This document shows, piece after piece, positions 1-8,270 of a DNA stretch of 64,000 bases (position 1 is the first letter of the stretch; each line of letters opens with the position of its first letter). The stretch is from Clostridium sp. (GTDB lineage: Bacteria; Bacillota; Clostridia; Clostridiales; Clostridiaceae). Below the pieces are notes generated by a model. The model worked only from the letters and a program-made list of their open reading frames with translations, had not been told where the DNA came from and searched no databases. The stretch lies in assembly GCA_031292145.1 (NCBI GenBank), contig JARLHR010000090.1, forward strand, positions 1 to 64,000, given 5' to 3'. The position numbers and the translations under genes were made by a program.

Positions 1-1490
1 ATAAGCTTGCCACTATCAGCTGTAGCGTATTTTACACTAAATGGCATGGCCTTATTAGATATTTTAAAATAAACTAATGCCGCGATTAATAGATTTAAAA
101 ACATTGCAATTAAATCTAAAATTATTGATGGGCCTTTCAATATTAAAAATACTGCAGATACAAATAAATAAACTGGTATTATCAATTTAAACAGCGTACC
201 TTTTATTGCTCCTTTTAATATTATCCCTGGATCTTTTATTGGTAATATCTTGTATACAAAAGCTCCCTTATAGGCATCACTATTATTTATATAAGCTGTA
301 CAGAAACATAGCAAAAATACAGTTAAATACATCCATAAATGTGCTTTCCCACCGTAGCTTGTCTGAATATTTTCCATGAAAGATTTTCTTCTTTCCATAA
401 AAACAAATAAAACCGGCAGAAATGCACCCATTGCAAGAGATGGATATACCTTAAGCTTGAAGTTTCTTTCTGTAGATATCATGTTTTTAGTAAATATAAA
501 CATACTCTTTTCAATGTTGTTCCTACAAACTAGACCAGCTATAAATTCTTTTCCTCTTCCCCCTATTTTGCTTACACTTCCTCCATTATCATTTAATTTT
601 TGAAGGTTCTTTTCAAAATAAGGTACTACTTTTATAATATAGAAAATAATTAACATAATTGGTCCTACTATAGCAAGTGCTGATAAAACCATTAAAAAAG
701 GCTGTTTATCACCGTCTATTAATATTCCAAATGGAGCTGCAAACCACATAGATGGAAGTAATGCATGCCATAACTTTGGTATATAATCAGTTTTCATACC
801 CACAATATCAAAAACTCTACCAATTAATTGATATCCAAATGCGAAAATAAATGCTAAAAATATTTGAAAATAGTTTATTATATCCTTTAGTTTTTCTCCA
901 TCAAAAAACTTTAAAACTAAAGTATATAAGAATGCTGTTATTACTATAACCATTAACGCTGACAAAATGTTTTCAATAGTAAATATTATAAAAAATAAAA
1001 TTCCGTATTTTATTGTACCGATAACTAAAGGAATTAAATTTAATGATAAGCATATTCCCATTAAATATATGCATATATGAGTAAGCTTTGCAGCATTAAA
1101 GGTTTTATTATCTATTGGCTTTGGTAATAGTATATTTTTCTCCTTTACATCTAATAAAACTGCTGAAAAATCTGATATCATAAGTGATACCATCATAAAT
1201 AAATTTATACCTGCAATCATATTAATATTTTGCAGTGCTGACATGTCATTCATCATTATGAATCCAATAAAAATGCTCATGAACGCATTAAACATCAATA
1301 GACGCATATAATTATTTTTATCTTCATCATCATTAGCTTTTTTATTATTAGCCATAACACTACTTACTCTGCGTCCATCCATAGTCAGTTTTATCTGCAA
1401 AATCATTCGCATAATATCGTAATTAACACCTGACTTTTTATATAATCCTTGAAATTTATCTAATAACTTTAATATTCTGAATTCCTTCAT
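1..1490 (-). CDS. ABC exporter permease subunit (partial, C-terminus off the left edge)
   Basis: Reading frame open from an ATG at 1490 to the window edge (about 496 residues seen). It is very hydrophobic, with clustered membrane segments around residues 65-120, 140-190, 205-225 and 255-290, separated by short charged loops, and more near the cut end. It follows the ABC ATPase at 1493-2278 with a 2-nt gap, and its ribosome site (GAGG) lies in the end of that gene, so the two are translationally coupled. The family looks like bacterial ABC-2-type exporters of unknown substrate. The substrate cannot be told from sequence. Confidence 0.8.
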   Translation of the reverse strand, partial: MKEFRILKLLDKFQGLYKKSGVNYDIMRMILQIKLTMDGRRVSSVMANNKKANDDEDKNNYMRLLMFNAFMSIFIGFIMMNDMSALQNINMIAGINLFMMVSLMISDFSAVLLDVKEKNILLPKPIDNKTFNAAKLTHICIYLMGICLSLNLIPLVIGTIKYGILFFIIFTIENILSALMVIVITAFLYTLVLKFFDGEKLKDIINYFQIFLAFIFAFGYQLIGRVFDIVGMKTDYIPKLWHALLPSMWFAAPFGILIDGDKQPFLMVLSALAIVGPIMLIIFYIIKVVPYFEKNLQKLNDNGGSVSKIGGRGKEFIAGLVCRNNIEKSMFIFTKNMISTERNFKLKVYPSLAMGAFLPVLFVFMERRKSFMENIQTSYGGKAHLWMYLTVFLLCFCTAYINNSDAYKGAFVYKILPIKDPGIILKGAIKGTLFKLIIPVYLFVSAVFLILKGPSIILDLIAMFLNLLIAALVYFKISNKAMPFSVKYATADSGKL

Positions 1491-1492
1491 AA

Positions 1493-2278
1493 CTATACCT
1501 CTTCAACTAAAGAAACAAATTCCTCAGCAATATGTTCATGTTCATTAAAGCCTGTCAATTGATTAAATATATCTTCTAAAGAATTTTCCGTTTTACTATT
1601 CTTGAGCTCTTCAAAACTTCCATCTGCAGCTATTTTTCCATTATTAATAAGTACAATTCTATCACTCACTTTTTCAACAACATCCATTATGTGTGAAGAA
1701 TAAAATATTGTTTTTCCTGATCTTGCAAGATTGCTCATGACCTCTTTAAATATCATTACACTATTAGCATCTAGTCCACTTAAAGGCTCATCAAAAAATA
1801 ATATATCTGGATTATGAATTAGACTACATATTATAAGAAGTTTCTGCTTCATACCTTTTGAATATGAAGATATCCTAGAATACATAGCCCCTTGAATTCC
1901 AAATAGCTTCATAAGCTTTTCTACTCTTTCAATAAGTTTTTTCTGCTCTAATTCATATATTCCACCTAAAAAGCTTATATACTCAAAAGCAGTTAAATTT
2001 TCATATATATCTGCAAGTTCTGGAACATAGCCTATTTTCTTTTTGTACTCTATACTCCCATCACTTATATCTTGTCCTAATATTTCTACCTTTCCTTCAT
2101 AACCTTCTAATATCCCAAGCATTATTTTTATAGTTGTGCTTTTACCTGCACCATTTGTTCCTATATATCCTATTATCTGTCCTCTTGGAATCTCTAAATT
2201 TATTCCATTAAGTACATAATTGCCTCCATAACTCATTCTAAGATCCTTAATTGATATTATACTTTCTAAACTATCCAT
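1493..2278 (-). CDS. ABC transporter ATP-binding protein
   Basis: 261-aa cytoplasmic ATPase. Walker A GTNGAGKST is near residue 40, signature SYSKGMKQKL near 138, Walker B ILFFDEPLSGLD near 160, and a switch His in YSSHIMD. The ribosome site AAGGGG precedes ATG 2278. Architecture is that of the single-domain ATPases of ABC-2 exporters (drug, antimicrobial peptide or lipid export). It pairs with the downstream permease. Substrate unknown. Confidence 0.93.
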   Translation of the reverse strand: MDSLESIISIKDLRMSYGGNYVLNGINLEIPRGQIIGYIGTNGAGKSTTIKIMLGILEGYEGKVEILGQDISDGSIEYKKKIGYVPELADIYENLTAFEYISFLGGIYELEQKKLIERVEKLMKLFGIQGAMYSRISSYSKGMKQKLLIICSLIHNPDILFFDEPLSGLDANSVMIFKEVMSNLARSGKTIFYSSHIMDVVEKVSDRIVLINNGKIAADGSFEELKNSKTENSLEDIFNQLTGFNEHEHIAEEFVSLVEEV

Positions 2279-2477
2279 GACTTTTATCCCCTTAAATATA
2301 TTACTTTTTTATTTAAATAGAATCCTTTCCATAAATATTCTATAAAATACAATTATATACTTTATTTTTATAAATTTCTACTATACTTCAAATTGTTGCA
2401 TTGTAATATTTTTACGCATATATATCAAAAGATATTTGAATTAATAACATAAAAATGTTATATTTGTTGCAAAAATA

Positions 2478-2520
2478 CCTAAGCATATTCAAAAGCATTG
2501 AAATGCACATGAAAGAAAAA
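2478..2520. repeat. Remnant of family-A dispersed repeat (ends only)
   Basis: Contains CTAAGCATATTCAAAA and GCACATGAAAGAAAA, which match the two termini of the family-A repeats at 15178, 18644 and 54770, with no interior. Probably an internally deleted copy. Confidence 0.4.
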
Positions 2521-2560
2521 ATCCTAGAGAACTCTTCACTTAAAGTGTTCTCTAGGATTT
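2518..2560 (-). terminator. Rho-independent terminator after msrB
   Basis: Perfect 14-bp arms (AAATCCTAGAGAAC and its complement) around a 15-nt loop. On the minus strand the stem is followed by a T-rich tail. It closes the msrB transcript. Confidence 0.85.
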
Positions 2561-2602
2561 CATTAAATGAATGCTATATATGATTTACAACATAATTATC
2601 CA

Positions 2603-3061
2603 TTACTTTTCTATTTTTAATAACTCTAAATACTCTTCATATCCTTCATCCCTCATTTTATCCATAGAAATAAATTTAAGCGCTGCAGAATTTATACAAT
2701 ATCTCAAGCCTCCAAGTTCCTCTGGTCCATCGGTAAATACATGACCTAAGTGAGCATCGCCTGTATTACTTCTAACTTCTGTTCTTGTCATACCATGGCT
2801 TTTATCTACTTTTTCCTTAATTACTTTTCTATTTATAGGCTTTGAAAAAGCAGGCCATCCGCAACCGGAATTAAACTTATCACAAGATAGAAATAATGGT
2901 TCTCCCGTTGTTATATCTACATAAATTCCTTTTTTATTAAAATTGTTATACTCATTGCTAAAAGGTGCTTCTGTTGCATTTTCTTGTGTTACTTTATACT
3001 GTAATTCAGTTAACTCTTCTTTTAATTGTTCTTTTGATTTTTTTATATAATTTTCAGTCAT
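2603..3061 (-). CDS. msrB: Peptide methionine-(R)-S-oxide reductase
   Basis: 152-aa cytosolic repair enzyme that reduces the R-epimer of methionine sulfoxide in proteins. Motifs seen: GCGWPAF (residues 66-72), [17 protein letters not shown] and the catalytic-Cys segment RYCINSAAL. The usual zinc CxxC pairs of many MsrB proteins are absent, so this is a zinc-free form. A charged N-terminal helix (about 25 residues) precedes the domain. No MsrA is fused or adjacent. Monocistronic, with its own terminator. Confidence 0.95.
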   Translation of the reverse strand: MTENYIKKSKEQLKEELTELQYKVTQENATEAPFSNEYNNFNKKGIYVDITTGEPLFLSCDKFNSGCGWPAFSKPINRKVIKEKVDKSHGMTRTEVRSNTGDAHLGHVFTDGPEELGGLRYCINSAALKFISMDKMRDEGYEEYLELLKIEK

Positions 3062-3370
3062 ATTATCACTTCCTAATTATTAGTAAATTTTTTATTCACT
3101 AGGCTTTTATATAAATTTTTTATTTGTAACCTTTACTTCCTTACCCTTAAACACAATGGCTAGTTCTAATATCTTATTTATATTTCTTTCTTCTAGCTCC
3201 GCCCTATAATTCTTCTCATATATTACCTTCTACTACCTTCTCCCCTCATTCACACAGACTATTCGTTCTTATATCAGTCAATAATTATATTATAGTAGTC
3301 TATTTTAAACAATAAAACAAAATGATAAAATAGCTACAGCTAATAATATATATCTTTATAAACCAAATAA

Positions 3371-3398
3371 AACCAAGGTTTATTCTTAAACCCTGGTT
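3371..3398 (-). terminator. Possible terminator
   Basis: 11-bp stem AACCAAGGTTT / AAACCCTGGTT (one G-T pair) with a 6-nt loop. On the minus strand it is followed by TTTTATTTGG. It lies about 200 nt past the HEAT-like gene and just past a possible 15-codon ORF. The rest of 3062-3598 shows no other gene. Confidence 0.5.
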
Positions 3399-3435
3399 CC
3401 ATTTAGAAATAAGTGTACTTATGGGGACTTTAAAA

Positions 3436-3483
3436 TCATTTTCGGAGTAATCCCCAAATATTATTGTTAAAATCATTTCCCAT
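3436..3483 (-). CDS. Possible 15-residue small protein or leader peptide
   Basis: ATG 3483 to TGA 3436 encodes MGNDFNNNIWGLLRK. It is preceded by a strong ribosome site (AGAGGTGATT, about 8 nt before the ATG) and followed 40 nt later by a hairpin. The strong site in an otherwise empty 536-bp gap is the only evidence; no homologue is known to me. Confidence 0.25.
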   Translation of the reverse strand: MGNDFNNNIWGLLRK

Positions 3484-3598
3484 GAGAATCACCTCTTTCA
3501 AATATTATTATGTACAATATTAAATTAAATATACCAACATCGCTGCTGTTAATTTATACCACAAGAAAAACTCACATCTATAAAATCATACTTTAGTA

Positions 3599-4327
3599 TC
3601 ATAAACAAGAAATTCTGCCACTAATTATATTCAAAGACCTTTTAGCCTCTTGTCTTATAGTTAATTTATTATCATTCTCTTCTATATTCATTAAAATATC
3701 TAAAACCACCTTATTATCAAAACTTTCAAAAGCCCTTACAATTTTCCACCTAACAATATCATCATCAATATACTGATTAAAACATAATATCAAATCCTCT
3801 AAAATACTTTTTCCATAGCAATTTTGATTATAAAAACAAATAAAACCTATTGCATCTATTGCTTCTCTAATCGCAATAATATTGTTTGTTTTTAATACAA
3901 CCATTAGCTCAGACAATACCTCAACACTCATATGCGCCAACGTTCTTGCAATTATATCTCTTGGAAGAGGATAACTTTTCTTATTGAATTCCTTGTTAGG
4001 CAATTCAGTATATTGATTGTTGCCTATAACGCCTAAATAGTTCACCATAATTTTAGCTGATTCTATAGAAGCCTTTGATAAAGCATTGCATAATTCAATT
4101 TTTGCATAAAGTTTCTTTTCATGTAAAAGCATATTACAAAATAAATTTATCATCTCATTATTAAGCTCACCTTCATTTGATAATAAATTTATTCCAATGG
4201 TTCTTTTATAAGCTTCTTTTGATTTTAGTAATTCTAATAATTCATTTTTACTGAAATGAGCATAATCATTCGTATCTTTTACATTTATATATCCACGACT
4301 TTTTAATTGTTCATTAGAACTTTTCAT
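3599..4327 (-). CDS. HEAT-repeat-like protein of unknown function
   Basis: 242 aa from ATG 4327; a GTG 9 nt earlier overlaps the ribosome site AAGGGTG and is less likely. No signal peptide or membrane segment. The sequence is all alpha-helical with helix pairs of about 30-40 residues resembling HEAT/PBS-lyase repeats (for example around residues 80-115, 140-165 and 190-235). Such proteins are usually scaffolds. It sits just downstream of the retron operon, with the retron terminator between them, so co-transcription is not implied. Function not recognised. Confidence 0.75.
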   Translation of the reverse strand: MKSSNEQLKSRGYINVKDTNDYAHFSKNELLELLKSKEAYKRTIGINLLSNEGELNNEMINLFCNMLLHEKKLYAKIELCNALSKASIESAKIMVNYLGVIGNNQYTELPNKEFNKKSYPLPRDIIARTLAHMSVEVLSELMVVLKTNNIIAIREAIDAIGFICFYNQNCYGKSILEDLILCFNQYIDDDIVRWKIVRAFESFDNKVVLDILMNIEENDNKLTIRQEAKRSLNIISGRISCL

Positions 4328-4605
4328 ATAAATCACCCTTAAATAAACCTTCTGTTATTCCATAATAAAACTCTCTAAACCCTGATGTTTCCTATAAATA
4401 TTTACATATTTTTATAGGTATATATGAAAATATGTAAATGTAAAAGTATTTTTCTTTAAATCTATGAACCTATGAAAATAGATTTATATAAACATTTTAA
4501 ACTACTTTTCTTTTTAACTATAAATATTTTTTCATACTTATCTATTAATTTCATGTATTAAGGCTTATATAATACAAATAAATACTTGTAAATATCTCAA
4601 TAAAA

Positions 4606-4642
4606 AAAGATTATCTTTTCTATAAAACAAAAGATAATCTTT
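4606..4642 (-). terminator. Terminator of the retron operon
   Basis: Perfect 14-bp arms AAAGATTATCTTTT / AAAAGATAATCTTT. On the minus strand they are followed by TTTTTTTATTG. It starts 8 nt beyond the a2 segment of the candidate retron RNA. Confidence 0.85.
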
Positions 4643-4649
4643 ATAAACT

Positions 4650-4846
4650 GATAGATTTCTTGCTAACTATTCTCCTATTTGGTTGTGACACTTCAGCGTA
4701 GCACCACTACTGTCACATAACCGAAGGCTCGGTTTTTAATGTGCACAGTAGTGGTAGCGCAGCGAATTGCGCGCAACCTGATGATGTGTATCTGACAAAT
4801 CTCCACCATGGCGCAACACCATAGTATAAAGGCCAAGAAACCTATC
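4650..4846 (-). ncRNA. Candidate retron msr-msd RNA
   Basis: Lies between the RT stop codon and the operon terminator. The ends pair: minus-strand GATAGGTTTCTTG (4846-4834) with CAAGAAATCTATC (4662-4650), 13 bp with one G-U, as expected for retron a1/a2. A G follows a1 directly as possible branch nucleotide. Inside: a short msr-like hairpin ATGGTG-TTG-CGCCAT (4822-4808), and a long msd-like hairpin with arms 4703-4718 and 4739-4755 (16 bp, one bulged base) capped by AACCGA/TCGGTT (4719-4734). A GGTTG/CAACC pair (4681-4685, 4774-4778) encloses it. The segment is clearly richer in G+C than its surroundings. A 69-codon frame over it (4945-4736) shows no protein character. The downstream position is inferred from structure only. 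Confidence 0.75.
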
Positions 4847-4959
4847 TGTAAATTCAATTTTTAATTCAGTTTCAGTATACCATATTATGGAACCAAATTC
4901 AATACCTTTTAAAAAACTCTCTACAATCACTTTTTTTAATTGCAAGTATTTTTTTACTA

Positions 4960-6465
4960 CTAATCCTTTATTAAATTCATCCCAACCTCAATGATATCTG
5001 CATATCTTTTACTATTAACACTCTTAACCCAAGAAACCATCCCACTAATTTCATTTACAGTCTTGGCAGGCACCTCTTCCCCATTGTTCTTAAGCTTATT
5101 AGCATTATAAATTGCAGCTCTTAATGTTTTTATCCATTTCTTTGGAACTCCAATTTCATCATTATTTATAACAATACCTGTTATGCATTGACGATTGTTT
5201 TTTCTAAGAAAGCGTGTTTTCTTTTGATTTATGTTAAGGCCTTCTTCACTTACTATTTTTGAAACCAGCCCCATGAATCTTCCAAGATTTAAATCCTTTG
5301 ATTCTTCTATGAAGCTAAAACTCATGTCATCTGCGTATCTAGTATAAATGCAATTATATTTTGAAGCCAGTCCACTTAGTCTTTTATCTAATTTTACGCA
5401 GATAATATTTGTGATCATCGGGCTTGCCGGTGAACCTTGAGGCAGAATTCTATCTGAAGTTTTAACATATTTTATTTCCCCCCTTACTTCTATTTGCATA
5501 CGCTCACAGTAGGTACATATCATAGCAAGTAAAGAAGAAATATAACCTGAATAGCCAAAGGCTTTAAACATTCCCCTAACTCTTTCAAAAGTAATTGTTG
5601 GGAAGAAGTCTTCAAGATCCATGTTGATTAACAACGCTGTATTTTCTCCATAAGGTTTATCTGCCATATGAGCCTTTGCCCCTGAAACAACTGATTTCCC
5701 ATGTAAAAAGCCGTGAGCATAATCTGATACTGGAACCTTTGATAAAATCCCCTCTAAAATTTTTCTTTGGGCATTTTTAAGTACTGATTTTGGTGCTGCA
5801 ATATTACGCTCCCCACCTTTTTTCTTAGGAATACTATATCTATGATAATGATCTACGGAAACTACATCTCTATGGTAAACTAAAAATCTTAACTTTTTGT
5901 ACTCAATCTCTAAAAATTCAGCTAAAGCTTTGTCATCTTTTATAATAGGCAAACCTTGTGCTGACAATTTATCTTCATTATTTTCCTTATCAAATAATAA
6001 ACCAGAATAACCTTTTCCTATAAAAACAATCCTATCAGCCTTTTCTTTTTGCCAAGCTTCAGTCTTTTGGATTTTTTCAAGGGCTCTTTTCTCTTTTATC
6101 TCTTTACGTCTTGCAATAGATTCTTCCATAATCGTTTTAGCTACATCAAGCCTTATTTTTTCATAATCCCAGGTTTCATCGTATTTTTTCTTAAGTTCAC
6201 GAAGCTTTTGATTTATTTTATCTTTTTCATCATATAAATCAGAAATGTCTTTAATTATTTTTTCGTAGTCCTTTATTAGAGCTTTTCTTTCTGCATATTC
6301 CTCTTTTGTTTCATTTTCCTGCCTTTCATAAGGCGTAGGTAAATTCTTTGGCCAAAATCCATATTCCTGCATTTTAATTAAGGTAAATTCTTTTTTACCC
6401 AGTTCATTTACTTGTTCTCTATAATCTTGTCTCTTATTTTTTGTATTATCTTGATTCTCAATCAT
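4960..6465 (-). CDS. Retron reverse transcriptase
   Basis: 501-aa RT that would copy the msd RNA into msDNA. Residues about 45-145 are charged and coiled-coil-like. The RT core follows: SIPKKKGGERNI (211-222), AHGF (250-253), motif A INMDLEDFFPTIT (Asp283), motif B LPQGSPASPM (341-350), catalytic YADD (377-380), and CITG (427-430), which corresponds to the VTG motif of retron RTs. It overlaps the upstream SWIM gene by 4 nt (ATGA). Retrons are tripartite anti-phage systems; the ARM + SWIM + RT set matches what I recall as retron type XIII. It is longer at the N-terminus than compact retron RTs of about 300-350 aa. Confidence 0.93.
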   Translation of the reverse strand: MIENQDNTKNKRQDYREQVNELGKKEFTLIKMQEYGFWPKNLPTPYERQENETKEEYAERKALIKDYEKIIKDISDLYDEKDKINQKLRELKKKYDETWDYEKIRLDVAKTIMEESIARRKEIKEKRALEKIQKTEAWQKEKADRIVFIGKGYSGLLFDKENNEDKLSAQGLPIIKDDKALAEFLEIEYKKLRFLVYHRDVVSVDHYHRYSIPKKKGGERNIAAPKSVLKNAQRKILEGILSKVPVSDYAHGFLHGKSVVSGAKAHMADKPYGENTALLINMDLEDFFPTITFERVRGMFKAFGYSGYISSLLAMICTYCERMQIEVRGEIKYVKTSDRILPQGSPASPMITNIICVKLDKRLSGLASKYNCIYTRYADDMSFSFIEESKDLNLGRFMGLVSKIVSEEGLNINQKKTRFLRKNNRQCITGIVINNDEIGVPKKWIKTLRAAIYNANKLKNNGEEVPAKTVNEISGMVSWVKSVNSKRYADIIEVGMNLIKD

Positions 6466-8270
6466 AATATTGTCTCCATAATATCATTTATTTTATATTC
6501 TCTTCCTACTTCTAGTTTTAATCTTGTAAACTTTGAAGAAATCAAGTATAAAGCAAGAATATGTGCACAAGGTGCTGAAATATTTCTAGGCCCCTTATTA
6601 AACTCTCTGCATTTACATTTCACTTTAGAAATCTGGCCATCTTCATCTATCATTAATTCTGTTTCTGTTAAATCATGTTCTCTATTATAATCCTCTGTTC
6701 CGCGAAACTTCCAATTCTTATATTTACTATTTGGCATTTTAAAGGAATGTTTAAAAATAAATTCATTATTGCTTGTCACACTTGCAGAGAAGTTGTCCAT
6801 ACTTTCCTTAATATGTTCTTTAACTTTATATTCCATTTCAGTTGTTTCATATAATTCCTTTGGAATAGGTGTATTACATAATCTTCTAAACCTTACTGTA
6901 TCATTTATTGGATCAAAATAACCTTCCCCACATTTTAATAGCATACCTATACCTGCTTTATTTGAAGACTTTGAATCTTCCCTTAAATTCTCATAAATAT
7001 TTTCCATTGATAAACAGCGTTTTTCTTTCATTAATTTATAAACTTTATCGTAGCTTCCATCTCCAATAAATCCGCCTAAGATATTAAAGGCAGTTCCTTT
7101 AACCCAGTCATTAGAAGACCATGAGGAAAAACCAATAGTCATTTTCATTGTTCCCATATCTGCTATAATAAATTGAGGCATTCCAAAACCAAGTAATCTC
7201 ACTTTAAAAGACTTAGCTAAAGGAATTAGTTTTTCTGCAACCAGCCAGCGCCTTCTGCCCCATATTTTCTCTTCTCTATATTTTTCACCGTTATATACTG
7301 CCTTTAAGGTAAGTTCACTACCAAAGGGTTCAAATACTATTTTTACTGGTTTTTTAGGCTCTAATACCCACTTCATATATCTTGGACCTTTTTGCTCCTT
7401 GTGCCTTCTTAAGAATGAACATATATCATAAATATCTACAGGCGATAATTCTATATCTATCCCACCTAGACTTGCTGCTGAAGAAACTTGATTAAAGCCC
7501 TTAATCCAAGTTTCAGGCAGGTCTATTTTCTTTTCCATATGTTCTGGAATTATTCCTGTATCTACTGTAAAACCTCCCGGATTAACAGATAATTTTACAT
7601 CATTGTAAGTACGAAATCTTTCAATTTCCTTTGCTAGTTTAGCTGAAAAATCTATATTAGTTGTACCTAACTTAGGCTCTTGAAGCAGCTCAAATTCTTC
7701 CATATCAATTGATAAACAGCCATAAGTAGATTCATCTAATGAAAAGGCTTCAAAGGAAACTTGATCTGGATGTACCGTTATTACTGGATCTAACACAAAC
7801 CAAAGGTCTAAATCTCTATCTTTTATAAATTTCCAAAATTCTCTCTCAAGCTTATAATAATCCTTCCATACATCGTGTTTATCAATTTCTTTCTTAATAT
7901 TATTTTTAACATCAATAAGCTTAGATATATCTGAATTGTTTTCATCTAATTTACTTAGTAATTCATTCATATCCTTACTTAAATTTTCTCTAACCTCAGG
8001 CAGATATTGCTCATGCTCTAAAATTCGTCTTTCAATTTCACCATCAAGCCATTCAAAAAACTCTACTCTTTCCTTTTTCTTTACACTCATATCTGAAACA
8101 ACAATTTCACGAAGCATAAGCATTGCATCTCTAAAAATAAGAGGGTGGTTTAATTTTCCTAAAAAAGATACTTGTTCGTCTCTAGAAAGATCAGGACTAA
8201 GTCCTAAAACTGTATCCTCTCCTTCATTAATACACATGGACGGACTTGCATATTTATAATTAACCTTCAA
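6462..8270 (-). CDS. SWIM zinc-finger retron accessory protein (WHSWIM-like)
   Basis: 602-aa soluble protein, likely a retron partner or effector. The C-terminus carries a SWIM zinc ligand set C552-x-C554-x13-C568-x-H570, a nucleic-acid or protein-binding finger. Residues about 90-130 look coiled-coil. The middle contains the segment WIKGFNQVSSAASLGG and many aromatic/basic strands but no catalytic motif I recognise. Start ATG 8270 overlaps the end of the ARM gene by 11 nt and the RT start overlaps its stop, so the three genes form one tightly coupled unit. Confidence 0.85.
   Translation of the reverse strand: MKVNYKYASPSMCINEGEDTVLGLSPDLSRDEQVSFLGKLNHPLIFRDAMLMLREIVVSDMSVKKKERVEFFEWLDGEIERRILEHEQYLPEVRENLSKDMNELLSKLDENNSDISKLIDVKNNIKKEIDKHDVWKDYYKLEREFWKFIKDRDLDLWFVLDPVITVHPDQVSFEAFSLDESTYGCLSIDMEEFELLQEPKLGTTNIDFSAKLAKEIERFRTYNDVKLSVNPGGFTVDTGIIPEHMEKKIDLPETWIKGFNQVSSAASLGGIDIELSPVDIYDICSFLRRHKEQKGPRYMKWVLEPKKPVKIVFEPFGSELTLKAVYNGEKYREEKIWGRRRWLVAEKLIPLAKSFKVRLLGFGMPQFIIADMGTMKMTIGFSSWSSNDWVKGTAFNILGGFIGDGSYDKVYKLMKEKRCLSMENIYENLREDSKSSNKAGIGMLLKCGEGYFDPINDTVRFRRLCNTPIPKELYETTEMEYKVKEHIKESMDNFSASVTSNNEFIFKHSFKMPNSKYKNWKFRGTEDYNREHDLTETELMIDEDGQISKVKCKCREFNKGPRNISAPCAHILALYLISSKFTRLKLEVGREYKINDIMETIL

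Noticed and set aside
4736-4945. 69-codon frame on the minus strand after the RT gene
   Set aside because: It runs through the a1 segment and both hairpins of the candidate retron RNA. The paired structure explains its composition better than a protein.
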